Shown one piece after another: positions 43,283 to 53,151 of a DNA stretch of 64,000 bases. Positions within the stretch are counted from its first letter, which is position 1, and every line of letters begins with the position of its first letter. The position numbers and the translations under genes are program-made. The DNA comes from Paraoerskovia sediminicola (GTDB lineage Bacteria > Actinomycetota > Actinomycetes > Actinomycetales > Cellulomonadaceae), in NCBI RefSeq assembly GCF_030296575.1, contig NZ_AP027729.1:3348001-3412000 (forward strand), read 5' to 3'. The notes under the pieces are model-generated. The model had not been told where the DNA came from and made no database searches. It saw only the letters and a list, made by a program, of their open reading frames with translations.

Positions 43283-43353
43283 CGATTACGTCAGCGATGT
43301 CAGGGTGTTACGGGTGTGTGACGGGGCGCACCTTTGTGTAAACATCGGGTTTC
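43283..43353 (-). promoter_or_regulatory. Candidate amtB promoter with GlnR-like half-sites
   Basis: On the minus strand GTAACA (43311-43306) and TAATCG (43288-43283) are 17 bases apart. Overlapping and upstream lie half-sites at 11-base spacing: GTTAC-N6-GTGAC at 43307-43322 (plus) and GAAAC-N6-TTTAC at 43353-43338 (minus). GlnR of actinobacteria binds GTnAC-N6-GAAAC repeats. The match is partial, so this is suggestive only. Confidence 0.35.
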
Positions 43354-43495
43354 GCGGTCTCGGACTGCGGGACATCCCCGGCCACCGTGACGTTCCCGTG
43401 ACCTTTCCGGTCGTCTACCGACGGACGGCGAAGGACGGCGTGATCGCGCCGCAGGGCGCGAAAGGCAGGCTGCGCGCATCGCCGGCCGACACGGG

Positions 43496-44671
43496 TCAGG
43501 CGTCCCCGAGCAGCCCGTCCACGAAGCCCTCCGGGTCGAACGGCGCGAGGTCGTCCGCGCCCTCACCCAGACCCACGAGCTTGACCGGCACGCCGAGCTC
43601 CCGCTGGACCGCGACGACGATGCCGCCCCGCGCCGTGCCGTCGAGCTTGGTCAGGACGATCCCGGTCACGCCCGCGACCTCGCCGAAGACCCGCGCCTGG
43701 TTCATGCCGTTCTGGCCCGTCGTCGCGTCGAGCACGAGCAGCACCTCCGCCAGCGGCGCCTCCTTGGTGATGACCCGGCGGATCTTCCCGAGCTCGTCCA
43801 TGAGCCCGGCCTTGTTCTGGAGCCGCCCCGCGGTGTCGACGAGCACGACGTCGACCGCGCCCTCGCGACCGCGGCGCACGGCGTCGAACGCCACGGACGC
43901 AGGGTCCGCGCCCTCCTTGTCGGAGCGCACGGTCTCCACGCCCACCCGCGAGCCCCACGTCTGCAGCTGGTCGGCCGCGGCCGCGCGGAACGTGTCGGCC
44001 GCCCCGAGCAGCACGCTCCGGTCCTCCGCGACGAGCACCCGGGCGAGCTTGCCGACGGTCGTCGTCTTGCCGGTGCCGTTCACGCCGACGACGAGCATCA
44101 CCGCAGGGACCTCGACGCCGTCGCCGCGGGTCACCCGCGTCGCAGCGAGCCGCCGGTCGAGCGACGGGTCGATGAGACCGAGCAGCTCCTCGCGCAGCAT
44201 CTGCCGCACCGCGCCCGGCTCGCGCACGCCCTCGACGCGGACCCGGGTGCGGAGCGCGTCGATCAGCTCTCCGGCCGGCCCGGCCCCGATGTCGGCGACC
44301 AGCAGCGTCTCCTCGAGCTCGTCCCAGTCGTCCTCGGTGAGGTGGTCGCGGGACAGCACCCCGAGCAGGCGCGCGCCGAGCGGCGAACCGGAACGGGCGA
44401 GCCGACCGCGCAGCCGGACGAGCCGACCGGCGACCGGTTCCGGGACGTCGAGGCGAGCCGCGGGCGGCGCCTGGTCGACCGGGCGCTCGAGGACGTCGGT
44501 CGACGCCGCTCCCCCGCCCGGCAGCCCGCCGTCGGCGTCGCCCGGCTCGTCGCCGGGCAGGGCGTCACGGTCGGGCGCGCCGCGGCGCCGGACGCCGGCG
44601 ACGAGTGCGGTGGTGAGGCCCCCGACGAGGAGGACGGCGAGCAGGATCCAGAGCCAGAGCAGATCAGTCAC
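43496..44671 (-). CDS. ftsY: Signal recognition particle receptor FtsY
   Basis: This 391-residue SRP receptor has an N-terminal membrane segment (LLWLWILLAVLLVGGLTTALVAGV), an acidic linker, then the NG domain: VVGVNGTGKTTTVGKLARVL, GAADTFRAAAADQL, DTAGRLQNKAGLMDEL, TKLDGTARGG and VGLGEGADDLAPFDPE. An N-terminal membrane anchor is common in actinobacterial FtsY. The start overlaps the preceding membrane-protein stop by 4 bases. Confidence 0.95.
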   Translation of the reverse strand: MTDLLWLWILLAVLLVGGLTTALVAGVRRRGAPDRDALPGDEPGDADGGLPGGGAASTDVLERPVDQAPPAARLDVPEPVAGRLVRLRGRLARSGSPLGARLLGVLSRDHLTEDDWDELEETLLVADIGAGPAGELIDALRTRVRVEGVREPGAVRQMLREELLGLIDPSLDRRLAATRVTRGDGVEVPAVMLVVGVNGTGKTTTVGKLARVLVAEDRSVLLGAADTFRAAAADQLQTWGSRVGVETVRSDKEGADPASVAFDAVRRGREGAVDVVLVDTAGRLQNKAGLMDELGKIRRVITKEAPLAEVLLVLDATTGQNGMNQARVFGEVAGVTGIVLTKLDGTARGGIVVAVQRELGVPVKLVGLGEGADDLAPFDPEGFVDGLLGDA

Positions 44672-45522
44672 GCAGAGATTCTCTCAGGCCCGTCCGTGCC
44701 TCGGCGCCGCACCGGGGCCCACACCGGAGCGAGCGCCGGTTCGTGGTCGTCGTCGCCGCGACCCGGGCTCTCAGGGCTGGCCACGCGCTCTTCCAGCTGT
44801 TCGTCCTGCTTATCGACCTGCTGCTCGTCGTGCTCGTCGACGCTCGCAGCACCGTCGCGGTCGTCCTCACGGTCCTCCTCACGGTCGTCCTCACGGTCGA
44901 CCACGTCGTCCGCATCGCTGCTGGCGGACGCGACCACGACCCCGAGCGACGCCGGGCCACGCGCCGGGGCCGACTGATCGCTGCGGATCACGAGGTGCTC
45001 GAAGGCGGCGTAGGCCGCCGGGTCCGTCACGAGCGCGACGCGGTCCTGGGCCGGCGCAGGGTCGCCGGACGGCGCGTCGACGGGGACCCAGACGCCGTCG
45101 GCCTCGGACCGCTGCAGTCGCTGGATGTGCCAGGCCTCACGTGCCCGGTCGCGCGCCGAGAGCGCCTTGCCCTTCGCCGAGATCGCGTGGTCCCGGGCCC
45201 ACAGGACCGGGACGGTGATCTGCGTCGGGTCGATGTACGGGGACTGCTCGACCTCGGTCGCTGCCAGGAACTCGCCGAGGCCGGTCCGCTCGCGGGCACG
45301 CCGGACCCGGGCCGGCACCTTCTCCTGTGCCTCCGCGTCGGCCGTGCGTCGCGACCCGGGACGACGGAAGAGTGATCGCAGACCGGACCGGAACTCGTCG
45401 AGGAGCTCACGGAACCCGCCACCGGACTCGCTCCGGTTGTCGCTCGTCACGATCCCCGCGAAGACGAGCACAGCCACGGCGGCGACGAGTGCCACCGACC
45501 ACCAGAAGAAGAGTCCGACCAT
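44668..45522 (-). CDS. Single-span membrane protein between smc and ftsY
   Basis: No known family is recognised. The 284-residue protein starts with a transmembrane segment (VGLFFWWSVALVAAVAVLVFAGIV), then a soluble part with SGLRSLFRRPGS, RTGLGEFLAATEVEQSPYID, AREAWHIQRLQ and YAAFEHLVIRSDQS. It ends in a highly charged stretch (DREDDREEDREDDRDG) of about 50 residues. The ATG at 45522 with GGAGG 8 bases upstream is chosen over an ATG two codons earlier. The 4-base overlap with ftsY suggests a linked membrane-proximal role, which is only context. Confidence 0.7.
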   Translation of the reverse strand: MVGLFFWWSVALVAAVAVLVFAGIVTSDNRSESGGGFRELLDEFRSGLRSLFRRPGSRRTADAEAQEKVPARVRRARERTGLGEFLAATEVEQSPYIDPTQITVPVLWARDHAISAKGKALSARDRAREAWHIQRLQRSEADGVWVPVDAPSGDPAPAQDRVALVTDPAAYAAFEHLVIRSDQSAPARGPASLGVVVASASSDADDVVDREDDREEDREDDRDGAASVDEHDEQQVDKQDEQLEERVASPESPGRGDDDHEPALAPVWAPVRRRGTDGPERISA

Positions 45523-45651
45523 GCCCATATCCTCCGGTACGCGACGCCCGGGAGGCCCATCGACACGGCCCGGCCGGAACAACGACCACAGCATCTCCAC
45601 AACCGTTGCGGTCCCGTGACGTCCGGGGGTCCGGTGGGCGTCGTCCCGGGG

Positions 45652-48600
45652 TCAGGCGGGGAGCTCCTCGCGCATCCGCTGGCTGATGACGGTCGTGACC
45701 CCGTCGCCTCGCATCGTGACCCCGTAGAGCGCGTCCGCGACCTCCATGGTCCGCTTCTGGTGGGTGATCACGATGAGCTGGGAATCTCGCTGCAGCTCGG
45801 TGAAGATCTCCAGCAGCCGCCCGAGGTTGACGTCGTCCAGCGCGGCCTCGACCTCGTCCATCACGTAGAACGGGCTCGGTCGCGCCTTGAAGATCGACAC
45901 GAGGATCGCGACCGCCGTCAGCGACCGCTCGCCACCGGAGAGCAGCGAGAGGCGCTTGACCTTCTTCCCCGCCGGGCGGGCCTCGACCTCAATGCCCGTG
46001 GCGAGCATGTCGGAGGGGTCGGTCAGGACGAGCCGGCCCTCCCCGCCCGGGAACATCCGGGCGAACACCTGCTCGAACTGTGCCGCCGTGTCGTGGAACG
46101 CCGAGGTGAAGACCTCCTCGACGCGCGCGTCGATCTCCCGGACGATCTCGAGCAGGTCCGCCCGCGACTTCTTCAGATCGGCGAGCTGGGTCGTGAGGAA
46201 CGTGTGCCGCTCCTCGAGCGCAGCGAATTCCTCGAGCGCCAGCGGGTTGACCTTGCCGAGGGTCTTGAGCGCCCGCTCCGCGGAGCGCAGGCGCTTCTCC
46301 TGCTCCGCCCGGACGTACGGGACCTCGGACGGCGCAGCGTCCTCGGCGGCCGGCTCACCGTCCGCGCCTCCCACGTCCGCGCCCCCCGCGTCCGTACCCA
46401 CGACCGGGACCCCGAGGTGCGGGCCGAACTCGTCGACGAGCGAGGCAGGGTCGATCCCCAGCTCGTCGACGCAGCGGGACTCCACCTGCTCGATCCGCAT
46501 CCGCTGCTGCGCGCGCGCCACCTCGTCACGGTGAGCCACGTCGGTCAAGGACCGCTGCTCCTCGGCGAGCTCGTCGACCAGTGACCGTGCTCGACCGAGG
46601 CCGGCGTCGTGCTCGGCGCGGGCGTGCTCGGCGGCGGCGCGCTCGTCGGCGGCGCGCGCGACCGCGCCGTCGATGCTCGCGAGCGCCCGGTCTGCGGCCT
46701 CCCGCACGTCGCGGACCTGCGCCGCCCGCGCCACCCGGGCCTCCTCCTTCGCGCGGGCCTGCTCTCGGGCCGCGCGCTCGGCCTGTGCGGCCCGGTCGAG
46801 GAGGCGGCCCGGCCCGACATCGCCCGTGCCCGCTCCTCGGCGGTACGCAGCGCGAGCCTCGCCTCGGTCTCGGCGGTGCGCGCCACCTGCGCGCGCTGCG
46901 CGGCGCCGTCGCGTTCGTGGGCGGCGTCGTCCGCATCGGCCGCCGAGTCCTCGGGCTCCGCCTGTGCCGCCTCGTACCGCTCATCGAGCTCGGTGAGCTC
47001 GGCGCGCGCGACCTGCAGCGTCTCCTCGGCGCGCTCGAGGTTCGCCGCGGCCCGGTCCGCCTCGGCGTTCGCCGACCGCGCGACCGACCCGAGCGTCCCG
47101 AGCTGCTCCGCGACCGCAGCGAGCGCCGCGTCGTTCTCGTCGAGCCGCTCGAGGGTCGCGCCGTAGCGCTCCTCGGCCTCCTCGACCTCGGCCCGTGCAC
47201 CCACGAGGGCGAACCGGGAGCGCTCGCCCGCCGCGGTCGCCGCCGCCAGCGCGTCGCGCGCCTCGTCCAGTGCGGCCTGCAGGTGGATCACCCCGGGCGC
47301 CGACGCGGACCCGCCCCAGGCGCGGTCGGCCGCCAGCAGGTCGCCTCCCGGGTCACGGCCGTCACCGATCCGGCGCCGGTGATCAGGCGCCGCGCCACGG
47401 CGAGATCGTCGACGACGACGACGCCCGCGAGCAGACGCTGCACGACGTCGCGCGCGCTGCCCGAGGCGGTGACGACGTCGACCGCCCACCGGGCGCCCTG
47501 CGGAAGGTCGACCCCGTCCGGTCTCCCCGGTGCGGCGGACCCGCCGTCCGGACCTGCCTGGCCGCCACCGGGCGTCGGGCCCGCGACGACGAGCGACGCC
47601 CGCCCCGCGTCCTCGGTCCGCAGGTGGCGCAGCGCGTCGACCGCCGCTCCCACGCTCTCGACGGCGACCGCCTCCGCCGCCGGGCCCAGCGCCGCCGCGA
47701 CGGCGTCCTCGAACCCGGGCTCGACGGCGAGCAAGGACGCGACGCTACCCAGGGTGCCGGCGACGTCCGCCCCAAGGAGGGCGCCGGCACCGTCCTTGCG
47801 CTCGAGGCTCATCTGGAGCGCCTCGACGCGAGCGCTCCACGTCGCACAGTCCCGGTCCGCGCTCGACTCGTCCGCGCGCAGCCCCTCGAGCACGGCGCGC
47901 GCGGCGTCGAGCGCGGCGGAGGCCTCCTCGTGCGCGGCGTCCAGCCCGAGCTCGCCCTCCTCGGCGCCCACGACCTGGGTCTCGAGGACCGCGAACTCCT
48001 TCCGGGAGGCGGCGGCGCGCTCACGCGCGTCGGCGACGGCCTCGCGCAGCCGCCCGATCTCGGCCTCGGTGGACTCCACGCGGCTGCGCCTCGCCGCGAC
48101 GGTCCCGGCGAGGCGCGCCAGCCCCTCGCGCCGGTCGGCGACCGCCCGGTGGAGGTCGGCGAGCCGGGTCTCCGCGGCCCGAGCCTCGGACTCGTGCCCC
48201 TCCCGCACGCGGACCGCGTCGGCGAGCGTCTCGCGCGCGGTGACGACCTCGCTCTCGAGCTCGCGCTCCGTCTCGCGCACCTGCTCGGCCTGTCGAGCCA
48301 GCTCGTCCGGGTCCCGACCCTGGTGGGCGGGGGCCGCGGTACCGAGGTGGCGGAGCCGCTCGTCCGCGAGCGTCCGGGTGCTGCGCAGCTGTTCGCGCAC
48401 GCTCGAGAGCCGGAACCAGACCTCTCCCGCCGCCGCCACGGCCGGGACCGCGGCCGCTGCGGCCCGGTCGAGCCGGCCGAGCTCGTCCCGCGCCTCGCGG
48501 AGCCGGGCCTCGACGTCCGCGACGCGCTCACGCAACGAGGCCTCGTCGGCGAGGTCCTGCTCGAGCGCGGAGGTGAGCTGCGCGAGGTCGTCGGCGAGGA

Positions 48601-49285
48601 GACGCGCCTTGGCGTCGCGCAGGTCGATCTGCACCGTCTGCGCCCGCCGGGCGACCTCCGCCTGCCGGCCGAGCGGGCCGAGCTGGCGCCGGATCTCGCT
48701 CGTCAGGTCCCCGAGGCGCGTCAGGTTGCCCTGCATCGCGTCGAGCTTGCGGAGCGCCTTCTCCTTGCGCTTGCGGTGCTTGAGCACCCCCGCGGCCTCC
48801 TCGACGAAGCCCCGCCGCTCCTCCGGGGTCGCCCGCAGCACCGCGTCGAGGCGGCCCTGGCCCACGATGACGTGCATCTCACGGCCGATGCCGGAGTCCG
48901 AGAGCAGGTCCTGGATGTCGAGCAGGCGGCAGGAGGACCCGTTGATCGCGTACTCGGAGCCGCCGTTGCGGAACAGCGTCCGGGAGATCGTCACCTCGGT
49001 GTAGTCGATCGGCAGGGCGCCGTCGGTGTTGTCGATCGTCAGCGACACCTCGGCGCGGCCCAGCGGCGGGCGGCCGGCGGTCCCGGCGAAGATGACGTCC
49101 TCCATCTTTCCGCCGCGCAGCGTCTTCGCGCCCTGCTCCCCCATCACCCAGGAGAGGGCGTCGACGACGTTCGACTTGCCGGACCCGTTGGGCCCGACGA
49201 CGCACGTCACCCCGGGTTCGAACCTCAGCGTCGTCGCCGACGCGAAGGACTTGAACCCCCGGAGCGTGAGCGTCTTCAGGTGCAC
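45652..49285 (-). CDS. smc: Chromosome segregation protein SMC, frameshifted twice
   Basis: SMC is the ATPase of the condensin complex. The N-terminal ATPase lobe starts LKTLTLRGFKSFASATTLRF with Walker A GPNGSGKSNVVDAL. A long coiled coil, the hinge (LGSVASLLAVEPGFEDAV) and a second coil follow. The C-terminal lobe has the signature LSLLSGGERSLTAVA and Walker B FYVMDEVEAALDDVN. One extra G near 47344-47345 joins TAVTRE to GDLLAADRAW, and one near 46805-46815 joins AMSGRG to RLLDRAAQAE. The restored protein is about 1,211 residues, normal length. The gene is essential or nearly so in many bacteria, so both breaks are probably technical. Confidence 0.92.
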
Positions 49286-49325
49286 GGACGGCAGCCTAGT
49301 GCGGGTCGCGCCCGATCGTGCGGAA

Positions 49326-49361
49326 CCCCGTCACCTCCGGGCGAGGCACCCGGCGACGGGG
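49326..49361 (-). terminator. Hairpin after ndk
   Basis: CCCCGTC (49326-49332) pairs with GACGGGG (49355-49361). Inside, CCGGG (49337-49341) pairs with CCCGG (49349-49353), making a two-part hairpin. It begins 14 bases after the ndk stop and precedes smc. Confidence 0.45.
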
Positions 49362-49374
49362 CGCGGCCCGGTCG

Positions 49375-49836
49375 TCAGAGCGAGGGGAACCAGAGGCCGA
49401 TCTCGCGCGCGGCGGACTCCGGGGAGTCGGAGCCGTGCACGAGGTTCTGCTGGACCTTGAGGCCCCAGTCCCGACCGAGGTCGCCGCGGATTGTCCCGGG
49501 CGCTGCCGCCGTCGGGTCGGTGGCTCCGGCGAGCGAGCGGAACCCGGGGATCACGCCCTGCCCCTCGGCCACGACCGCGAGGATCTTGCCGGAGAGCATG
49601 AAGTCGACCAGCGGCTGGTAGAAGGGCTTGCCCTCGTGCTCGGCGTAGTGGGCCGCGAGGACCTCGGGGGACGCGTCCCTCAGGTCGACGGCCACCAGCG
49701 TGTACCCCTTGGCCTCGACGCGGCGCAGGACCTCGCCGCTCAGGCCGCGCCGGACGCCGTCCGGCTTGACGAGGATCAGGGTGCGTTCGATGGTCTCCGC
49801 GACGGCGGGGGCGACGGTCTCGGTGGTGTCGGTCAT
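49375..49836 (-). CDS. ndk: Nucleoside-diphosphate kinase
   Basis: This 153-residue enzyme balances nucleoside triphosphates. It begins ERTLILVKPDGVRRGLSGEV and carries the active-site histidine in NLVHGSDSPESAAREI, with TIRGDLGRDW before it. The first 10 residues are an extra Thr/Glu/Val lead. It normally follows folC-DUF4233 in actinobacteria; here folC is 8 kb away. Confidence 0.95.
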   Translation of the reverse strand: MTDTTETVAPAVAETIERTLILVKPDGVRRGLSGEVLRRVEAKGYTLVAVDLRDASPEVLAAHYAEHEGKPFYQPLVDFMLSGKILAVVAEGQGVIPGFRSLAGATDPTAAAPGTIRGDLGRDWGLKVQQNLVHGSDSPESAAREIGLWFPSL

Positions 49837-49981
49837 GCGGCCGAGACTACCGGCCGGGCGGCGCGCCGACGACGCCGGTCCGGGCCGTCGGTGCCGCCGG
49901 GAACGTGGCGGAGGTCACCCCACGGACTCCGCCGGAGCAGCCGGCGGTCGCGGTCGGCTGCCGGCGGTCCTCCCGGAGCGG

Positions 49982-50455
49982 TCAGACGTTCGGTGCGGAC
50001 TCGGGGTGCGACGCGTCATAGGCCGCGCGCTCTCGGTCGATCCTGCCGCCGAGGCGCAGCGACACGAACCACAGGGCGAGGAACACGGCCGCGACGACGA
50101 ACATCAGGGGCAGCACCAGCCCGGTCGCGACGACCGGGATCTGGGCCACGGTCCCTGCGACGTAGCCCGCGGTCGAACCGACCGCCCGGGACAGGACCAG
50201 CAGGACCAGCACCAGGCTGCCGCCCACCGCCCAGACGACAGCCCCGGACGGGACGGGGACGCCGTCGGGCCAGGCGCTCGGGACCGTACGCAGGGCGTAC
50301 GCGGCGAACGTCGCGAACAGCACGACGAACGCCTCGAGGACGAGGGTGGTCGACGTGAACTGCGGGCGCGCCGCCTTCTTCGCGCGGATGCGCGGAGCAC
50401 CCGTGGTCGGCCCCTCGGGGGCCCCTGGTGCGGGCGTGCGGGTCGGCTCGGTCAC
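49982..50455 (-). CDS. DUF4233 membrane protein
   Basis: This 157-residue protein has about four transmembrane segments (TLVLEAFVVLFATFAAYAL, VVWAVGGSLVLVLLVLSRAV, VVATGLVLPLMFVVAAVFLAL). It matches the DUF4233 protein that links folC and ndk in actinobacteria. The function is unknown. The N-terminal 30 residues are Pro/Gly-rich and cytoplasmic by charge. Confidence 0.8.
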   Translation of the reverse strand: MTEPTRTPAPGAPEGPTTGAPRIRAKKAARPQFTSTTLVLEAFVVLFATFAAYALRTVPSAWPDGVPVPSGAVVWAVGGSLVLVLLVLSRAVGSTAGYVAGTVAQIPVVATGLVLPLMFVVAAVFLALWFVSLRLGGRIDRERAAYDASHPESAPNV

Positions 50456-50543
50456 CTGGTCAGGATACCGGCGGGCCGGACCGCATGGTCCCCGCGGCGC
50501 CGGCCGCTCCCGGGCTGCCCGCTGCTAGCGGTGGTGGCGAGCA

Positions 50544-50560
50544 CCCGGCCGAGGGCCGGG
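50544..50560 (-). terminator. Short hairpin after dhaM
   Basis: CCCGGCC-GAG-GGCCGGG is a perfect 7-bp stem with a 3-base loop, 3 bases after the dhaM stop, suggesting the end of the dhaKLM transcript. No U-tract is present. Confidence 0.45.
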
Positions 50561-50563
50561 GCG

Positions 50564-51310
50564 TCAGACCTCCCCGAAGCCGCCCTCGATCTCGGCGACC
50601 ACCCGGTCGATCGCGGCGGCGGAACCCTCGCCCGTCGCCTCGATCGTGAGCTCGCGGCCCTGCGTGGCCCCCAGCTTCATGATCTGCAGCACGCTCGCGC
50701 CGTCGACGCCGTCGATGGTGACCCGGACCCCGAGGGCGGCGATCATCCGGGCGAGAAGCGCCGCCGGGCGCGCGTGCAGGCCCATGGGGTTCGGCACGAC
50801 CGCCGTCCGCGCGCCGGGCGCGGGTACCGCGCCCCCTGCGGCCTCGCCCACACCGGCGTCCGCCACACCCTCGGACGACGCCTCGCGCGCCACCTGGTCG
50901 AACGTCGCGCCCGCCGCGGCCGCCTCGCGGGCCACCGCGGCCACGTCCCCGCCACCGTGGGCCGTCACCGCCGCGGCGACGGCGCCCTCGACGAACGGGG
51001 CGCTCACGAGCCGCGTGCGCGGCGCGAGGTGGTCCTCGGCGTCGAGCACCGACTCGACGGTGAGCACGGCGGATCCCAGGTCGGCGAGCACCACCACGCC
51101 CCCGCCCTCGACCGGCTCGTCCCCGTCGCCGCCGACGAGGGACCCGAGCGCGTCGCGCACGCCGTCGTAGTCCGTCCCGAAACGGCCGTCGTCGGTCCCC
51201 CCGACCCCGACGATCCGGACGCCGGGAGCCATCTGCCCGGCGAGGTCGACGAGGCCCCGCGCGATCTCCGGCGAGTGCGAGACGAGGAGCACCGCGACCC
51301 GGGCGCTCAC
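50564..51310 (-). CDS. dhaM: PTS-dependent dihydroxyacetone kinase, phosphotransferase subunit DhaM
   Basis: This 248-residue protein relays phosphate from the PTS to DhaL-bound ADP. The N-terminal EIIA-mannose-like domain has the phospho-His in VAVLLVSHSPEIARGL and GTDDGRFGTDYD. The C-terminal HPr-like domain has NPMGLHARPAALLARMI and LGATQGRELTIEATGEGS. There is no PtsI domain, unlike the E. coli form. The GTG start overlaps the dhaL stop by 4 bases. Confidence 0.92.
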   Translation of the reverse strand: MSARVAVLLVSHSPEIARGLVDLAGQMAPGVRIVGVGGTDDGRFGTDYDGVRDALGSLVGGDGDEPVEGGGVVVLADLGSAVLTVESVLDAEDHLAPRTRLVSAPFVEGAVAAAVTAHGGGDVAAVAREAAAAGATFDQVAREASSEGVADAGVGEAAGGAVPAPGARTAVVPNPMGLHARPAALLARMIAALGVRVTIDGVDGASVLQIMKLGATQGRELTIEATGEGSAAAIDRVVAEIEGGFGEV

Positions 51311-51953
51311 GCCGCCGTCCCCTCGTCCGCCGCGCGCACCGCCGCGTCGAGGATCAGCGCGGTGGACGTCGCACCGGGGTCCTGGTGCCCGACGCTGCGC
51401 TCCCCGAGATAGCTGGCCCGGCCCTTCGTGGCGAGCATGTCGACGGTGGCCCGGGCCCCCACGCCCGCAGCCTCGGCAGCGGCCGCGAGCACGTCCCGCG
51501 GCGCACCGCCGCCCTCCGCCGCGGCCTGGGCGGCGTCCGCGGCCGGGTGCCAGGCGTCGACCATCGTCTTCTCCCCTCCACCGCCTTGCCGCGCGCCGTG
51601 ATGCCCTCGAGCGCCGCCTCCACCAGCGCCACGACGGCGTGCGCGTCGAGCTCTGCGAGATCGGTGACCTTCGCCGCCCGGAGGTACGCCGTGCCGTAGA
51701 GCGGGCCGGAGGCACCGCCGACCTTCGACATCAGGGTCGTCGCGACGGACTTCAGCACATCTCCCACCTGGGCGGGAGGCGTCTCGACGGCAGCCAGCTT
51801 GTCGACGGCGGCACGGAATCCGCGGTCGAGGTTCTCCCCGTGGTCGCCGTCACCGATGACGCGGTCCAGCTCCGTGAGCTCGCCCTTCGCCTCGCTCACC
51901 GCCTCCGCCGTCAGCTGTACCCATCGGGTCGCCCAGGTCACGTCCAGCGTCAT
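51307..51953 (-). CDS. dhaL: Dihydroxyacetone kinase ADP-binding subunit DhaL, frameshifted
   Basis: DhaL carries ADP as a permanent cofactor and transfers phosphate to Dha held by DhaK. Metal-binding Asp residues lie in VIGDGDHGENLDRGF, and MSKVGGASGPLYGTAY is the phosphate-contacting loop. The first frame derails after GITARGKAVEG. One extra G at 51573-51576 joins it to EKTMVDAWHPAADAAQ and on to ILDAAVRAADEG, giving about 215 residues, the family length. The ATG has GAGGG upstream. Confidence 0.88.
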
Positions 51954-52058
51954 CCCACACCCTCTTCGTCCTACGTCGTCCTGCAACTCGGACAGCTCCG
52001 GGCGCGCACCACCGCGCGCCCGACCCCCACCGGCACGTCTCCCCGCCGGGCGGCCTGC

Positions 52059-53052
52059 CTACCAGCGCAGCGCCGCCGTGTGGACGGGGGCGTCCCAGAG
52101 ACTCGTCAGCTCGTCGTCGAGACGCAGGACCGTCAGCGACGCCCCGGCCATCTCGAGCGACGTGACGTAGCTCCCCACGAGGGATCGCGTGACCGTGACC
52201 CCTCGCGCCTCGAGCGACGCGCGTGCCCGACGATAGACGACGTACAGCTCCGACTCGGGTGTCCCGCCCATACCGTTGACGAACAGCAACACTTCGTCGC
52301 CCTGCGCGAGATCGAGGTCCTCGGCGACCGGGTCGAGGAGCTGGTCGGTGATCTCGTCGGCCGTCCCCATCGGACGACGGTGGCGGCCCGGCTCGCCGTG
52401 GATCCCGATGCCGATCTCGATCTCGTCGTCGGCGAGGTCGAAGCTCGGCCGCCCGACGTGCGGGACCGTGCACGCGGTGAGCGCGACGCCCATCGTGCGG
52501 ACGTTCGCGACGACCTTGTTCGCGACGGCTTCGACGGCCGCGAGGTCGTCCCCGCGGGCGGCGGCGGCCCCGGCGATCTTCTCGACGGCGACGGTCCCGG
52601 CGACCCCGCGCCGCCCGGCCGTGTAGAGGAGTCCTCGACCGCGACGTCGTCGTTCACGAGCACCGAGGCGACGGTCGTGCCCTCGGCCTCCGCGAGCTCC
52701 ACAGCGGTCTCGAAGTTGAGGACGTCGCCCGTGTAGTTCTTGACGATGCACAGGACCCCGGCACCGGCGTCGGCGGCCTCGATGGCCGGCGCGATCTGGT
52801 CCGGGGTCGGCGAGGTGAACACCGCGCCCGGTACCGCGGCGTCGAGCATCCCGGCGCCGACGAAGCCGGCGTGCAGGGGCTCGTGCCCTGAGCCTCCCCG
52901 CTGACCAGACCGACCTTGCCGTCGGTCTTGCCCCCGGCGCGCACGACGTAGGCCGGGTCGAGCGACACCTCCACCAGGTCCGCGTGCGCCGCGGCGAAAC
53001 CCTCGAGGGTCTCGGTCACCGCGTCCTGCGGGTCGTTGAGCAGCTTCTTCAT
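52059..53052 (-). CDS. dhaK: Dihydroxyacetone kinase substrate-binding subunit DhaK, frameshifted twice
   Basis: DhaK binds dihydroxyacetone covalently through a histidine, here in [14 protein letters not shown]. One extra G at 52896-52899 restores [17 protein letters not shown], and one C at 52628-52629 restores [19 protein letters not shown]. The product is about 331 residues, as expected. [16 protein letters not shown] and ELYVVYRRA are also conserved. The ATG follows GAGGAGG. It is the first gene of dhaKLM, which turns dihydroxyacetone into DHAP using PEP through the PTS. Confidence 0.88.
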
Positions 53053-53151
53053 CGCGCGCCTCCTCGATCGCCGCCCGGGACCGTCACGGGCCGTGGCACC
53101 ATCGTGCACCCGGCGCGGGAACTCTGCAGGCGCGAACGAGCAGGTGGGGGC

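Noticed and set aside
52059..53052. Programmed ribosomal frameshifting in dhaK and other broken genes
   Set aside because: Breaks occur in unrelated genes at plain G/C runs without slippery A/T motifs or consistent downstream structures, and three in one gene would be needed for ileS and dprA.
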